Shown here: one piece after another, positions 26,739 through 34,870 of the stretch | Position numbering within the stretch: position 1 is the stretch's first letter | Layout of the letters: each line of letters opens with the position of its first letter | NCBI GenBank assembly: GCA_017998385.1 | Contig: JAGODE010000006.1 | Location: 1 to 41,714, forward strand | Direction: 5' to 3' | Length of the DNA stretch: 41,714 nucleotides | Source of the DNA: Chitinophagaceae bacterium | GTDB lineage: Bacteria > Bacteroidota > Bacteroidia > Chitinophagales > Chitinophagaceae | Notes under the pieces: model-generated | What the model was told of the DNA's origin: nothing | The model's database searches: none | What the model saw: the letters and a program-made list of their open reading frames with translations, nothing else | Program-made: the position numbers and the translations under genes

Positions 26739-26883
26739 TCGCCAAAATAATCAGGCAAATAATAAAAAGAAAGAGACTGATCCGGTTTATACCATGCATA
26801 TAACCAACCCATTTGCTGTCGGGGCGGTCTGTATCCTTTTTGCGGATAAACAGGTATTCTGCCAGTTGTTTGAAGACTCCCAT
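26722..26883 (-). CDS. Small single-span membrane protein, DUF6728-like
   Basis: 53 residues from the ATG at 26883, beginning [18 protein letters not shown] short basic region is followed by [12 protein letters not shown] and a membrane segment at about 36-51 ([16 protein letters not shown]). The pattern of an RKKD motif, a Met-His-x-Ile-Asn-(R/K)-Ile stretch and one C-terminal membrane helix recalls the small DUF6728 proteins of Bacteroidota (from memory). The frame is open up to 26952, but TACTTTTG at 26908-26901 places the promoter inside that extension. The last 17 bases overlap the end of lpxB on the other strand. Confidence 0.65.
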   Translation of the reverse strand: MGVFKQLAEYLFIRKKDTDRPDSKWVGYMHGINRISLFLFIICLIILAIKLLR

Positions 26884-26900
26884 AAAAATGCAGCTTACTG

Positions 26901-26908
26901 CAAAAGTA
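26901..26908 (-). promoter_or_regulatory. -7 element of the small membrane protein gene
   Basis: TACTTTTG on the minus strand, an exact TAnnTTTG match, 17 bases before the ATG at 26883. No well-spaced TTTG was found. Confidence 0.5.
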
Positions 26909-27039
26909 ACAGTTGAACCTTCCCGAAAGTTGCCCAAAAAAGGAAAATCCATTAACTACTGTTGTCCGCACAAGATTGGCCTGGCAGAATTGCTCCGCTC
27001 ACTCAGCTTTTACAGATGATCAGGAAAGTTTTTTATGAG

Positions 27040-27067
27040 ACCGGCCCGCGATGCATCGCGGGCCGGT
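27040..27067. terminator. Strong GC-rich terminator hairpin
   Basis: The 28 bases form a perfect palindrome; CCGGCCCGCG and CGCGGGCCGG are the arms. It lies 15 bases after the stop of the NahK-like gene. A/T-rich sequence on both sides (TTTTTTAT to the left, AATTTGTTTT to the right) would let it work in either direction. Confidence 0.8.
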
Positions 27068-27081
27068 AATTTGTTTTGCCA

Positions 27082-28113
27082 TCAATTGATTTTCTGCAGA
27101 TCCGGCTCCTTCTCGACCAGCCGCTGCAGCAGTACAAACTGATTACGCGCGCGGTAAAAATTATGTCCGGGATAGGATGCTCCATAATACACGTCCTTAT
27201 TGAGATGATCGGTGAGAAAACGTAATGCCTGCATATAGATGAGGAATTTGCCTGCATAAAAAAGATGGGCTCTTTCTGCTTCGCTCAACTCATCCCGCAT
27301 CTCCGACAAATAACCTTCTACAATAGCCTGGTAAAAGGAAGCTCTTACTTCTATTTTTTCCACATCCTTCTCCTCTTCACTTACCGGCGAGAGATAGGTA
27401 CGCATCATATCGCCCAGGTCGCTGATAAAATAACCGGGCATTACGGTATCGAGATCGATCACACAAAGTCCTTTGCCTGCACTATCAAACAGCACATTAC
27501 TGATCTTGGTATCATGGTGTGTAACCCGCAGCCTGAAGCCGCTATGCTGCCTGATCTGCGAAAACTCCTTAACAATATCTGCATGAAGCGTAGCCTGACT
27601 GATGAGATCAGCCGATTGCAGACGCCGTTCGCGATCGCCGTTTTCCACTGCCTTCAGAAACTGCTGATACCGCAGTGTAAGATCATGAAAAGAAGGAATG
27701 GTGATATGCAATTGCTCAACAGGAAAGCCTGACAGTCGACGCGTGAATCCACCAAACTGACGGGCCGCTTCATATGCCTGCCCGGGAGTAGTCACCACAT
27801 CAATGGAATGTGAGCCACTGACGAAAGGGAATAGCCGGTAATACCCCGACCCGGCTGAATATACCAGCGTATCACCCTGCGGTGTAGCCAGCGGGGCAAT
27901 AAACCGGTAACCGGGATGCTGCTGTTGCAGATAATTGCCCAGTTGTTGCAGATTATGCGCTATATCGCCCGGCCTTTTGAAGACTGCCTGATTGATGCTC
28001 TGTAATATGTATGCCGCATCACCCTGCTCTATCTTCCAGGTATGATTGATGAGTCCCGACCCAAAAGGATAGATCCGGCATTCGGCCACATTAAGTCCAA
28101 AGGCTGGCAGCAC
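27082..28113 (-). CDS. Probable N-acetylhexosamine 1-kinase (APH-fold phosphotransferase)
   Basis: 343 residues, aminoglycoside-phosphotransferase/choline-kinase fold. Near the N-terminus FGSGLINHTWKI is the nucleotide-binding start typical of NahK relatives. The catalytic loop is VTHHDTKISNVLFD (Asp201, Asn206) and the metal-binding segment is CVIDLDTVMPG (Asp220, Asp222). NahK converts GalNAc or GlcNAc to the 1-phosphate. Resistance-type activity is unlikely given this close match and the neighbour: 55 bases upstream, on the same strand, lies a GH109 alpha-N-acetylgalactosaminidase gene, so the pair would release and phosphorylate GalNAc. The start is GTG at 28113; only about 16 codons upstream remain open and hold no ATG. 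Confidence 0.78.
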   Translation of the reverse strand: MLPAFGLNVAECRIYPFGSGLINHTWKIEQGDAAYILQSINQAVFKRPGDIAHNLQQLGNYLQQQHPGYRFIAPLATPQGDTLVYSAGSGYYRLFPFVSGSHSIDVVTTPGQAYEAARQFGGFTRRLSGFPVEQLHITIPSFHDLTLRYQQFLKAVENGDRERRLQSADLISQATLHADIVKEFSQIRQHSGFRLRVTHHDTKISNVLFDSAGKGLCVIDLDTVMPGYFISDLGDMMRTYLSPVSEEEKDVEKIEVRASFYQAIVEGYLSEMRDELSEAERAHLFYAGKFLIYMQALRFLTDHLNKDVYYGASYPGHNFYRARNQFVLLQRLVEKEPDLQKIN

Positions 28114-28168
28114 CGACGCGGGTGATGGCGATAGTGTAGTAGGTTCCAGAACGGATAAGGTTTAGCTA

Positions 28169-29524
28169 TTAATAGTCATCATTCAACGCAAAAACCGGTT
28201 TGCGGTACATCCATTGTCCACCGGTGAAATCGGGAAACTCAACTGTTTCAAAACCCAGTTCAATTGACTGCTCACTCAATGGTGTAATAGCACTCCAGGC
28301 TGCCGCATCGTACACATCCATCTGGGTAGGCAGTTTTCGCTTGGCCGATTCGATGAATGAATGAATCACATAAAAATCCATGCCGCCATGACCAGAGCCC
28401 TGAGCTTCCTTGCTCCAGCGCGCCCACAGGGGGTGATCATATTTGTCGAACCAGACTTTCTGATCATCCCACTGGTGTGGCTTGGCCGATTTTCCTTCGA
28501 TATAAACGCCACGGTTCAGATCCATCCAGATGCCTTCGGTGCCCTGCACGCGGAAGCCGAGTGAGTATGGACGGGGCAGGTTGGTATCGTGCTGCAACAG
28601 GATGGTTTCGCCATTGGCACAGCCGATCTGCGTAGTCACTATATCGCCCAGTTTGAAATTAACTTTTGCATTGGGATGATCTGCTCCGCCTTTTTTCACG
28701 ACATAATCATGCAGACCGCGCGCCTTGGTCGAAAAAGCAGAAAGTGTCGTAAAACGATTGCCCCGGTTAATATTGATATAATGGGCAATGGGTCCGATGC
28801 CGTGAGTGGGATACAGGTCGCCATTGCGATGCACGGAATGCTCGGTACGCCAGCGCGCTTCGGAGAATCCTTTCTCGCCGAATTCCACGCCATGCCCATA
28901 AGGATTCACGCCATCGTTGAATTTCACATCGCGCAGGTCGTGCTGATAGCCTCCCTGCAGGTGCATAAGTTCACCAAACAATCCCTGACGTACCATATTT
29001 AGCACAGCCATCACATCACGACGGTAACATACGTTTTCCAGCATCATTACATGCGCACTGTAGCGCTCAGCAACTTTTACCACATCCCAGTGATCCTGCA
29101 GCGTAATACCCAGGATAACCTCCGTACCTACATATTTAACGCCTGATTCAAGTGCACCAATAATCATGGGTTTATGCCACTCCCAGGGAGTAGCGATGAT
29201 AATAGCCTCGGGCTTTTCTTTTTCCAGGAGCTTTTTCCAGGCATTCACATCACCGGTATAAACCTGTGGCATTTTCTTTCCGCTCCTGGTGATCATTTCG
29301 CGGGCAGTTTTCAGCATACGTTCATCAATATCGCAGATAGCCACCAGGTCTACATCATTTCTGCTAAGCAGCAGATCGAGGTGATTTTGTCCACGCAGGC
29401 CCACCCCGATAATCGCTACTTTGACTTTGGGATCAGCAGCTGCGCCAAAAAGGCTACCGGTTGGCAACAAACTGAGGGAGGCCATGGCCAATCCTGTATT
29501 CTTTACAAATTCTTTACGGTTCAT
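28169..29524 (-). CDS. GH109 family protein (NAD-dependent alpha-N-acetylgalactosaminidase type)
   Basis: 451 residues, Gfo/Idh/MocA fold. The N-terminus (MNRKEFVKNTGLAMASLSLL) resembles a Tat-type export signal, though the twin arginine is Arg-Lys. The Rossmann motif is VAIIGVGLRGQNH (36-48). GYQHDLRD (192-199), GFSEARWRTEHSVHRNGD (219-236) and LYPTHGIGP (237-245) are hallmark GH109 segments; the tyrosine and histidine there correspond to family active-site residues. GH109 enzymes cleave terminal alpha-GalNAc (for example blood-group A) by an oxidation-elimination route that uses tightly bound NAD. Other Gfo/Idh/MocA oxidoreductases remain possible. Likely co-transcribed with the NahK-like kinase. 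Confidence 0.85.
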   Translation of the reverse strand: MNRKEFVKNTGLAMASLSLLPTGSLFGAAADPKVKVAIIGVGLRGQNHLDLLLSRNDVDLVAICDIDERMLKTAREMITRSGKKMPQVYTGDVNAWKKLLEKEKPEAIIIATPWEWHKPMIIGALESGVKYVGTEVILGITLQDHWDVVKVAERYSAHVMMLENVCYRRDVMAVLNMVRQGLFGELMHLQGGYQHDLRDVKFNDGVNPYGHGVEFGEKGFSEARWRTEHSVHRNGDLYPTHGIGPIAHYININRGNRFTTLSAFSTKARGLHDYVVKKGGADHPNAKVNFKLGDIVTTQIGCANGETILLQHDTNLPRPYSLGFRVQGTEGIWMDLNRGVYIEGKSAKPHQWDDQKVWFDKYDHPLWARWSKEAQGSGHGGMDFYVIHSFIESAKRKLPTQMDVYDAAAWSAITPLSEQSIELGFETVEFPDFTGGQWMYRKPVFALNDDY

Positions 29525-29642
29525 CCTATTGATTTAATCGTATTAAAAAAACTGCCCGGAAAACCGGCGCAGCCCTGAAAGTAAAACATAATTCCACAGC
29601 AATCATATGCAAACGGTTGAGTGAATTTCTGCAAACGGTTGA

Positions 29643-29716
29643 GTTTAAAAGTTTAAAGGTATAAATGTTTAAAGGATAGATGCGCTTTTCACTTTTATAC
29701 CTTTATCCCCTTAAAC
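29643..29716. repeat. Inverted array of GTWTAAAR octamers, copy C
   Basis: Left side, exactly in 8-base phase: GTTTAAAA, GTTTAAAG, GTATAAAT, GTTTAAAG (29643-29674). Ten unique bases follow, then four complementary units in exact phase: CTTTTCAC, TTTTATAC, CTTTATCC, CCTTAAAC (29685-29716). The two sides are the same length (32 bases), though base pairing between them is imperfect. Confidence 0.88.
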
Positions 29717-29809
29717 GATTCAACATCCCGCCAATTAAGACGCTCCCATCCCTATTGCAATCATCTTTTTGCCTGATTAAAGTCAGACTGTGCCGATAGT
29801 GGTTGCGGA

Positions 29810-29817
29810 TACTTTTG
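29810..29817 (+). promoter_or_regulatory. -7 element of the OmpW gene
   Basis: TACTTTTG, an exact TAnnTTTG match, 21 bases before the ATG at 29839. It rules out the upstream in-frame TTG at 29803 as the start. No good TTTG at the -33 position. Confidence 0.6.
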
Positions 29818-29838
29818 CCCTACCAAAATGAATCATTC

Positions 29839-30468
29839 ATGAAAAGAAACATGTTTACTGCGCTCTTGCTGCTAAGCAGCTTCGCAGTACTGGCACAGCA
29901 AAAGACAAACACTGCCTCTCCCGACAATCTGAAATGGAAAGTAAGACTGCGTGCCATTGCAGCCGTACCCCCTTCGAGCAGCTATGACCTCTCCGGAGCC
30001 GACATTAAAATATCGACCTCTGTAGTACCGGAACTCGACTTTACGTATTTCTTTACAAAAAACCTGGCCGCCGAACTGATACTGGGTACAACACACCACC
30101 AGGTAAAGCTGAAAAGCAGCGAAGGCACATCCAAACTGGGCAAAGTATGGTTACTGCCGCCAACGCTTAATCTGCAATATCATTTCCCTGCAGGAGCAAT
30201 TACTCCTTATGTGGGCGCAGGCATCAACTACACTATTTTTTATGGCGAAAAAGATCAGGCTCTCAAACTGGATTATAAAAACAAAGCCGGTTTTTCTACC
30301 CAGTTGGGCTTCGATTATAAACTCAATGATAAATGGTTCCTTAACCTGGATGTAAAGAAAATTTTCCTGCAGACAGATGTAACTGTCAAAGGCGCAACCA
30401 ATACTGTACTGAAAGATGTAGATGTGAATCCCTTCATTTTTGGACTGGGCATAGGCACCCGGTTCTGA
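29839..30468 (+). CDS. OmpW family outer-membrane beta-barrel protein
   Basis: 209 residues from the ATG at 29839. Signal peptide MKRNMFTALLLLSSFAVLAQ. The mature chain is a series of amphipathic strands in the OmpW pattern: KWKVRLRAIAAVPP, the strand pair around ELDFTYFFTKNLAAELILG, then LQYHFPAGAITPYVGAGINY, GFSTQLGFDYKLNDKWFLN, and the terminal phenylalanine (GTRF) used for barrel assembly. OmpW proteins are eight-stranded channels for small hydrophobic molecules. It is divergent from the GH109/NahK pair and ends at a terminator; no functional link to neighbours is visible. Confidence 0.9.
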   Translation: MKRNMFTALLLLSSFAVLAQQKTNTASPDNLKWKVRLRAIAAVPPSSSYDLSGADIKISTSVVPELDFTYFFTKNLAAELILGTTHHQVKLKSSEGTSKLGKVWLLPPTLNLQYHFPAGAITPYVGAGINYTIFYGEKDQALKLDYKNKAGFSTQLGFDYKLNDKWFLNLDVKKIFLQTDVTVKGATNTVLKDVDVNPFIFGLGIGTRF

Positions 30469-30494
30469 CAGTGATCGTCAACAATCCATGTAAG

Positions 30495-30522
30495 AAAGAG
30501 GGATGCCGTGGCATCCCTCTTT
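30495..30522. terminator. Bidirectional terminator
   Basis: Perfect 12-bp stem AAAGAGGGATGC / GCATCCCTCTTT with CGTG loop, between the convergent OmpW and beta-helix genes. A-rich and T-rich stem ends let it act on both transcripts. Confidence 0.85.
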
Positions 30523-30535
30523 GTATACTCAATCG

Positions 30536-32065
30536 TTATTGTTCAAACGGATGGTGTAATGCGGCCGCCTGTCGGCGAAAAAGAGAAACAGGCATTAATC
30601 CTGACCTGTTTTGTCCTTCCCAGACACCATCGGGTCTTCCGCCAAGCCGCCCTTTTACTTTGGCTGCCTGCAGCCCTATAGCATAGTTTATGCCAGACAC
30701 CCATGGGCTCTGTATAGCTGCGACTCTGGCCTTACAATTCCAGATGACCTGCGTCACCCCTGCCCATCCGTGGCCGGTGCCCCAGTTGCCACGATCCTGC
30801 ACATTTATTTCCCCATCGGTAACGATATTGTCGTACAATGTACCTATTGCCCAGCGGTGATGCGGGCCAATATCAGCATGAGCATTGGCAGCAACAGATG
30901 CATAAAATACATTGGGACCACAAACACGTGCACCGGTTACATAATCATGCCGCCCGTCTGTTGCACTGCAGTACATAAAAAGATTCAGCTGACCATCATT
31001 ATTGAATGAGTACCGCCGTCCTCCTGTAATCTGCGATTTGGGGTCAAGAGAGCGGCATTTAAGCACAGTTACCTGCCGGCTTTTATCGCCCAGGTTTACA
31101 CAGGCAAAACCGAAGTAGCGCGCTGTCACTTCGGTTACCCAGGCATCTTCGATACGATTGAGGGTAATCGCATTCCAGCCATGCGCTTCGTCGGTATCGC
31201 TGCTGTATGCCGATTCGCAAAGTAATTTTTCTATGCCTACCTGGCGGATACGCCCTTCAAAACTATACTTGTACAGGTACGCGCCTCCATACTTTTTCTC
31301 GAGTGGCATCATGACGGGGTTATCCAGTACGATTTGCTGACCTTCTACACGCAAGACACGCCGCTCGAAATGCAGGTCATACTCTGCCGGCTTCCATTGT
31401 TTAGTATTGCTGTCGCGCATTTCGATGCGATCCATTTTCAGGTCGCTGATCCATGCAGCAGTACCGGGTCTGAATAAGACCACGGCATCGCCGGCTTTAT
31501 ACAGCTCCGGCTTTGCCACCCGTACAACGGTGGCTCCGGCAGGCACATAATCATCCAGCACCGGCTGCCTGGTGCCGGCTATTTCGGTAATGGATCCCTT
31601 CCCCTGAGCCAGGATCAGGCTGTGCTGCTGCCGGCCCGTTGCTATCAGGCGGGTTTCTTCGCCTTCGCCCCGCAACACAATACCACTGACGCCAATTCGG
31701 ATCGATCCGTCTATTTTCCAAATTCCCTTTTTGAGTAACACGGCTCCTCTAAAACCATCCTTATCCGGTTTACGCTGCGCCAGCTCATCAATCGCGTGCT
31801 GCACTACCTCCCGGTCGCTGTTGCCGTTTGGAACAATAGTTATTACCACAGGCACCTGCGGCAAAGGTGCAGCGCCCTGCCTGTAGCCTACCCGGCTGAA
31901 ATCGGGTATGCGGTTTCCCTTTGCATCTTGCTTATACTGCAGCTGTCCGTTTATCTCCTGTACCCAGTCCGATTGCCAGGCACCCTGTGCCATCACAGCC
32001 GAACTGGTTACGGACAAAAAAAGACTAATTAAAAAACAGGGCACGAGCCATCCACATCTTTTCAT
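30536..32065 (-). CDS. Secreted right-handed beta-helix protein, probable polysaccharide-active enzyme
   Basis: 509 residues from the ATG at 32065; an in-frame TTG two codons upstream is less likely. Signal peptide with hydrophobic core VPCFLISLFLSVTSSAVMA. The body has the pectate-lyase-superfamily beta-helix character: VVQHAIDELAQRKPDKDGFRG, AVLLKKGIWKIDGSIRI, GIVLRGEGEETRLIA, then coil-like turns ITLNRIEDAWVTEVTARYFG and NRIEDAW-like repeats ending at about residue 470. Conserved-looking charged clusters (SSDTDEAHGWNAI, ANAHADIGPHHRWAIG) are candidates for the active centre. The gene begins two bases after the GH2 stop (TGACCATG), so the two are translated together and presumably attack the same glycan. 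The exact family (polysaccharide lyase or GH28-like) was not recognised. Confidence 0.75.
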   Translation of the reverse strand: MKRCGWLVPCFLISLFLSVTSSAVMAQGAWQSDWVQEINGQLQYKQDAKGNRIPDFSRVGYRQGAAPLPQVPVVITIVPNGNSDREVVQHAIDELAQRKPDKDGFRGAVLLKKGIWKIDGSIRIGVSGIVLRGEGEETRLIATGRQQHSLILAQGKGSITEIAGTRQPVLDDYVPAGATVVRVAKPELYKAGDAVVLFRPGTAAWISDLKMDRIEMRDSNTKQWKPAEYDLHFERRVLRVEGQQIVLDNPVMMPLEKKYGGAYLYKYSFEGRIRQVGIEKLLCESAYSSDTDEAHGWNAITLNRIEDAWVTEVTARYFGFACVNLGDKSRQVTVLKCRSLDPKSQITGGRRYSFNNDGQLNLFMYCSATDGRHDYVTGARVCGPNVFYASVAANAHADIGPHHRWAIGTLYDNIVTDGEINVQDRGNWGTGHGWAGVTQVIWNCKARVAAIQSPWVSGINYAIGLQAAKVKGRLGGRPDGVWEGQNRSGLMPVSLFRRQAAALHHPFEQ

Positions 32066-32067
32066 GG

Positions 32068-34779
32068 TCAATTCTTTTTATGCAATTGCAACGCATTCAG
32101 TACAGGTGTGCCTTTTACGGGTGTAAATTCAAGGCTGATGCCCTGTCCTTCTTTCACATAAACAAGGGTGCTTACCGATGAGGCGGCGGCCACCCCATAT
32201 TCTGCGGCTATATCAAATTTTTGCAGCAACGGCTGGCCGTTGACTGTTACATTAAATACACGCTGTATTTTTTCTCCAGAGGTATTTCCGGAAGAAAGAT
32301 TATAAGCCAGCGGGGCTGCTGCCGCACCCTGCAGTTCGGCAAAATGCAGGGTGAGTTCATACCCACCCGCAGGCACATCCAGCTTATAGCCCCGGATATC
32401 TACCAACTGAGTCTGATATACAGGATCCTTATCTGTGCCGCTGATAGCTTTATCGCTGCCGTATGACTGCCGCGAGCTGCCTGCCATTTTAAAGGCAGTA
32501 CCGCCTATTGCACCCCAGCCTCCCTGTACATAGGGCCGGCCCGGTACCCAGGTAAGCTGCGACTCCTCATCGACAAAATAGCGGTTGGCTCCGAGTAGCA
32601 CATTGATACCCGAAGGCGGCAGTACAAACCCGGGCTCGGTACTAAAAATGTCGTAGTTGATCACACACGCATCCCGGTGCCATTGGCCGTTTTGCTGTGC
32701 CCGGACCTCCACTACATTACTCCCCTGTACAAAAGGCACATTCCACCCGGCAATATACTCAACGGGTTTACGCCAACCCAGCGAACGGCCATTTACGATT
32801 AACTCTGCCGAATCTGCATTGGTTGCTGCCTGCAGCAACTGTGTCGTCACCTCTATGTTACCACTGTCTGCATATGCAGCACGGTTTTGCCAGGCCGAAG
32901 AGGTAATCTTCAGTACAGCGTCCTTACGCCAGGCCGCCTGATACAGATAATAAGTGTCCTTGGGTTTCCTGTGCCAGGTAAGCAATCCTTTATTGTTGAT
33001 ATGGGGCATGGTTTCTTCACGCGTTTCCGAATTAAAATCGGCCAGGTTCCATACCATGGCAGCTGCCACATAGGGTCGTTTTCTCATTTCGGCCCAGTAA
33101 TATTGATGAAAGCCGATGGCATATTCCACACTTTTATCAAACCGCACGGGCTCTGTACTTCTGATGCGCGGGTCCGCATCGGCACCGTATTCTGAAACCA
33201 CCAGTGGCGTTTGCGGTAATTCTTTATGATGTTTTTCGAGAAAAGAAGGAAAATCGGACAGCACTCCTCCATACCATCCGGAATAAAGATTCCAGCCCAG
33301 CACCATGGGGATACGGGTGAGCCCCGCCTGGCTATAACGGTCAAAAGCGCCATGACAGGCCATGAAAGTATATCGCTCCTTATCCTCGGCTCTTGTAAGA
33401 CTGTCGAGCCTGCCAGCCAGTCGCGCAATATTCTTAAAGTATTCCTGCTGGCGTTCCTTATCTCCGTTGAAATGCGGGCGCAGCAATATTTCGTTCATAT
33501 AACACCACATGATCACACTGGGGTGATTGAAGTTTTGGTGAATCATTTCCCGCTGCATCTCGAGGCAGTTGTTGTAAAAGCTATCCGACTCAGTAATCTC
33601 ATTGACTACGGGAATCTCAACAGAAGTGAGGATACCCAGCCGGTCGCAGGCTTCCAGAATAGCCGGATCCTGGGGATAGTGCGCTACCCGCAGAAAATTG
33701 GCTCCTGCACTCTTCAGCCATTCTATATCCTGCCAGGCCTGTGCATTTGATACCGCATTACCCACACCCGGCCTGTCCTGGTGACGGCTGGCACCAATAA
33801 GTTTAAGGGGCTTGCCATTCAGATAAAAACCGCTGTCGGCATCGAACCGGTACCAGCGAAAACCGAGCGGGTTTACCACCTGATCTATAAGCCGGCCAGT
33901 TGCAGCATCTGCCAGCTGAGTGGTAATGGAATACAGATAAGGCCGATCGGGATTCCACAACACTGGCTGTTTTACAGCGGGCATATCCTGGCTAAAGTCC
34001 AGCAACTGTCCCGGCTTCATCGTAATTTTTTTACTGCTTTGTACGATTATTTTACCCGCACTGTCGGCAACCACTGCACGCAATTCAAATCGTTGCGCGG
34101 TATTCGCTTTATTAATGATTTGTCCTTTTACCTGTACCTGCGCCTGCTGTTTGTTTACCTGTGGCGTATACACGTAAACGGCATCATTGCCTGTAGTAGC
34201 CATATTAAAATGAACGGCCGGCAGGCTTATGAGCCAGGCATCCCGGTAAAGCCCACCCAAAAAAGTGAAGTCGGCTGTGAGTGGTGGCACCTGCAGGTTA
34301 TGGCTATTGTCGACGCGTATAAGTAACTCATTCCAGCGGCGTGCAGTGTCGGTAAATAAGTAAGGCGACAAATAAGCCTGCAGGGCGGTATACCCACCGG
34401 TATGAGTAGCCGCCAGCTGACCATTTACATACACGCTGCATAGCTGGTTAGCGCCTTCAAGCCGGAGATACAATTGCCGGTCCGGTGCTGTTGTTTCGGC
34501 CGGCAACAGCCGGCGATACCAGCCAACACCTCTGTAATAGCCGGGTTCATCGTCCATCACATCGGTCGTATTCCAGCTATGCGGCAAACTAACCGGCTGC
34601 CAGGCTGCTGCAGGAGCAGGCCTCTCCGGTCCGCCTTTCACAAACTGCCAGCCGCTGTTGATGCTCATCACCTCCCGGTCCTGTGCCGGGAGTAGGGACG
34701 GAGATATGCAAAAAAATATCCATACAAAAAGACGCAGGTACAAAGAACGCGGGCAAAACCTGGCTGCTGTTGAGTGCAT
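32068..34779 (-). CDS. Glycoside hydrolase family 2 with C-terminal malectin-like domain
   Basis: 903 residues, secreted (hydrophobic signal LFVWIFFCISPSLLPAQ, preceded by a basic N-terminus). Order: sugar-binding jelly roll about 38-190 (SINSGWQFVKG, LPHSWNTTD, GVGWYRR), immunoglobulin-like domain about 195-310, TIM barrel about 315-615 with GASRHQDRPGVGN and FLRVAHYPQDP, acid/base Glu430 in WCYMNEIL and nucleophile Glu530 in VVSEYGAD. After a GH2 C-terminal beta domain, about 745-900 is a malectin-like carbohydrate-binding domain (GGWGAIGGTAFKM, YELTLHFAEL). Retaining beta-galactosidase or beta-glucuronidase-type activity is likely; specificity is not readable. It is translationally linked to the beta-helix gene; no SusC/SusD pair is in the window. 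Confidence 0.9.
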   Translation of the reverse strand: MHSTAARFCPRSLYLRLFVWIFFCISPSLLPAQDREVMSINSGWQFVKGGPERPAPAAAWQPVSLPHSWNTTDVMDDEPGYYRGVGWYRRLLPAETTAPDRQLYLRLEGANQLCSVYVNGQLAATHTGGYTALQAYLSPYLFTDTARRWNELLIRVDNSHNLQVPPLTADFTFLGGLYRDAWLISLPAVHFNMATTGNDAVYVYTPQVNKQQAQVQVKGQIINKANTAQRFELRAVVADSAGKIIVQSSKKITMKPGQLLDFSQDMPAVKQPVLWNPDRPYLYSITTQLADAATGRLIDQVVNPLGFRWYRFDADSGFYLNGKPLKLIGASRHQDRPGVGNAVSNAQAWQDIEWLKSAGANFLRVAHYPQDPAILEACDRLGILTSVEIPVVNEITESDSFYNNCLEMQREMIHQNFNHPSVIMWCYMNEILLRPHFNGDKERQQEYFKNIARLAGRLDSLTRAEDKERYTFMACHGAFDRYSQAGLTRIPMVLGWNLYSGWYGGVLSDFPSFLEKHHKELPQTPLVVSEYGADADPRIRSTEPVRFDKSVEYAIGFHQYYWAEMRKRPYVAAAMVWNLADFNSETREETMPHINNKGLLTWHRKPKDTYYLYQAAWRKDAVLKITSSAWQNRAAYADSGNIEVTTQLLQAATNADSAELIVNGRSLGWRKPVEYIAGWNVPFVQGSNVVEVRAQQNGQWHRDACVINYDIFSTEPGFVLPPSGINVLLGANRYFVDEESQLTWVPGRPYVQGGWGAIGGTAFKMAGSSRQSYGSDKAISGTDKDPVYQTQLVDIRGYKLDVPAGGYELTLHFAELQGAAAAPLAYNLSSGNTSGEKIQRVFNVTVNGQPLLQKFDIAAEYGVAAASSVSTLVYVKEGQGISLEFTPVKGTPVLNALQLHKKN

Positions 34780-34870
34780 AACAATCGTTTATCGGGAGAC
34801 GAATTTATTTGAAATCCGCCAGCCATGGTCTGCGATCAGCGCAAACGATTCCGGTAAGAAAAAGGTATTA

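Larger units (their letters stand above)
29525..29838. other. Divergent intergenic region with octamer array C
   Basis: No gene seen in 314 bases between GH109 (minus) and the OmpW gene (plus). It holds the inverted octamer array at 29643-29716 and the OmpW promoter at its right end. I could not identify the GH109 promoter with confidence. Confidence 0.6.

Noticed and set aside
26711..26971. Alternative 86-codon minus-strand frame overlapping the small DUF6728-like gene
   Set aside because: The other frame has a proper membrane helix and a promoter element before its ATG; this one has no recognisable features.
27082..28113. Aminoglycoside resistance phosphotransferase
   Set aside because: The fold is shared, but the FGSGLINHTW and VIDLDTVMPG segments and the GH109 neighbour point to an N-acetylhexosamine kinase.
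9205..29716. Octamer arrays as CRISPR arrays
   Set aside because: The units are 8 bases with no unique spacers between them, are inverted about a centre, and no cas genes are present.
29803..29838. Upstream TTG start for the OmpW gene
   Set aside because: It would include the -7 promoter element and displace the signal peptide from the N-terminus.
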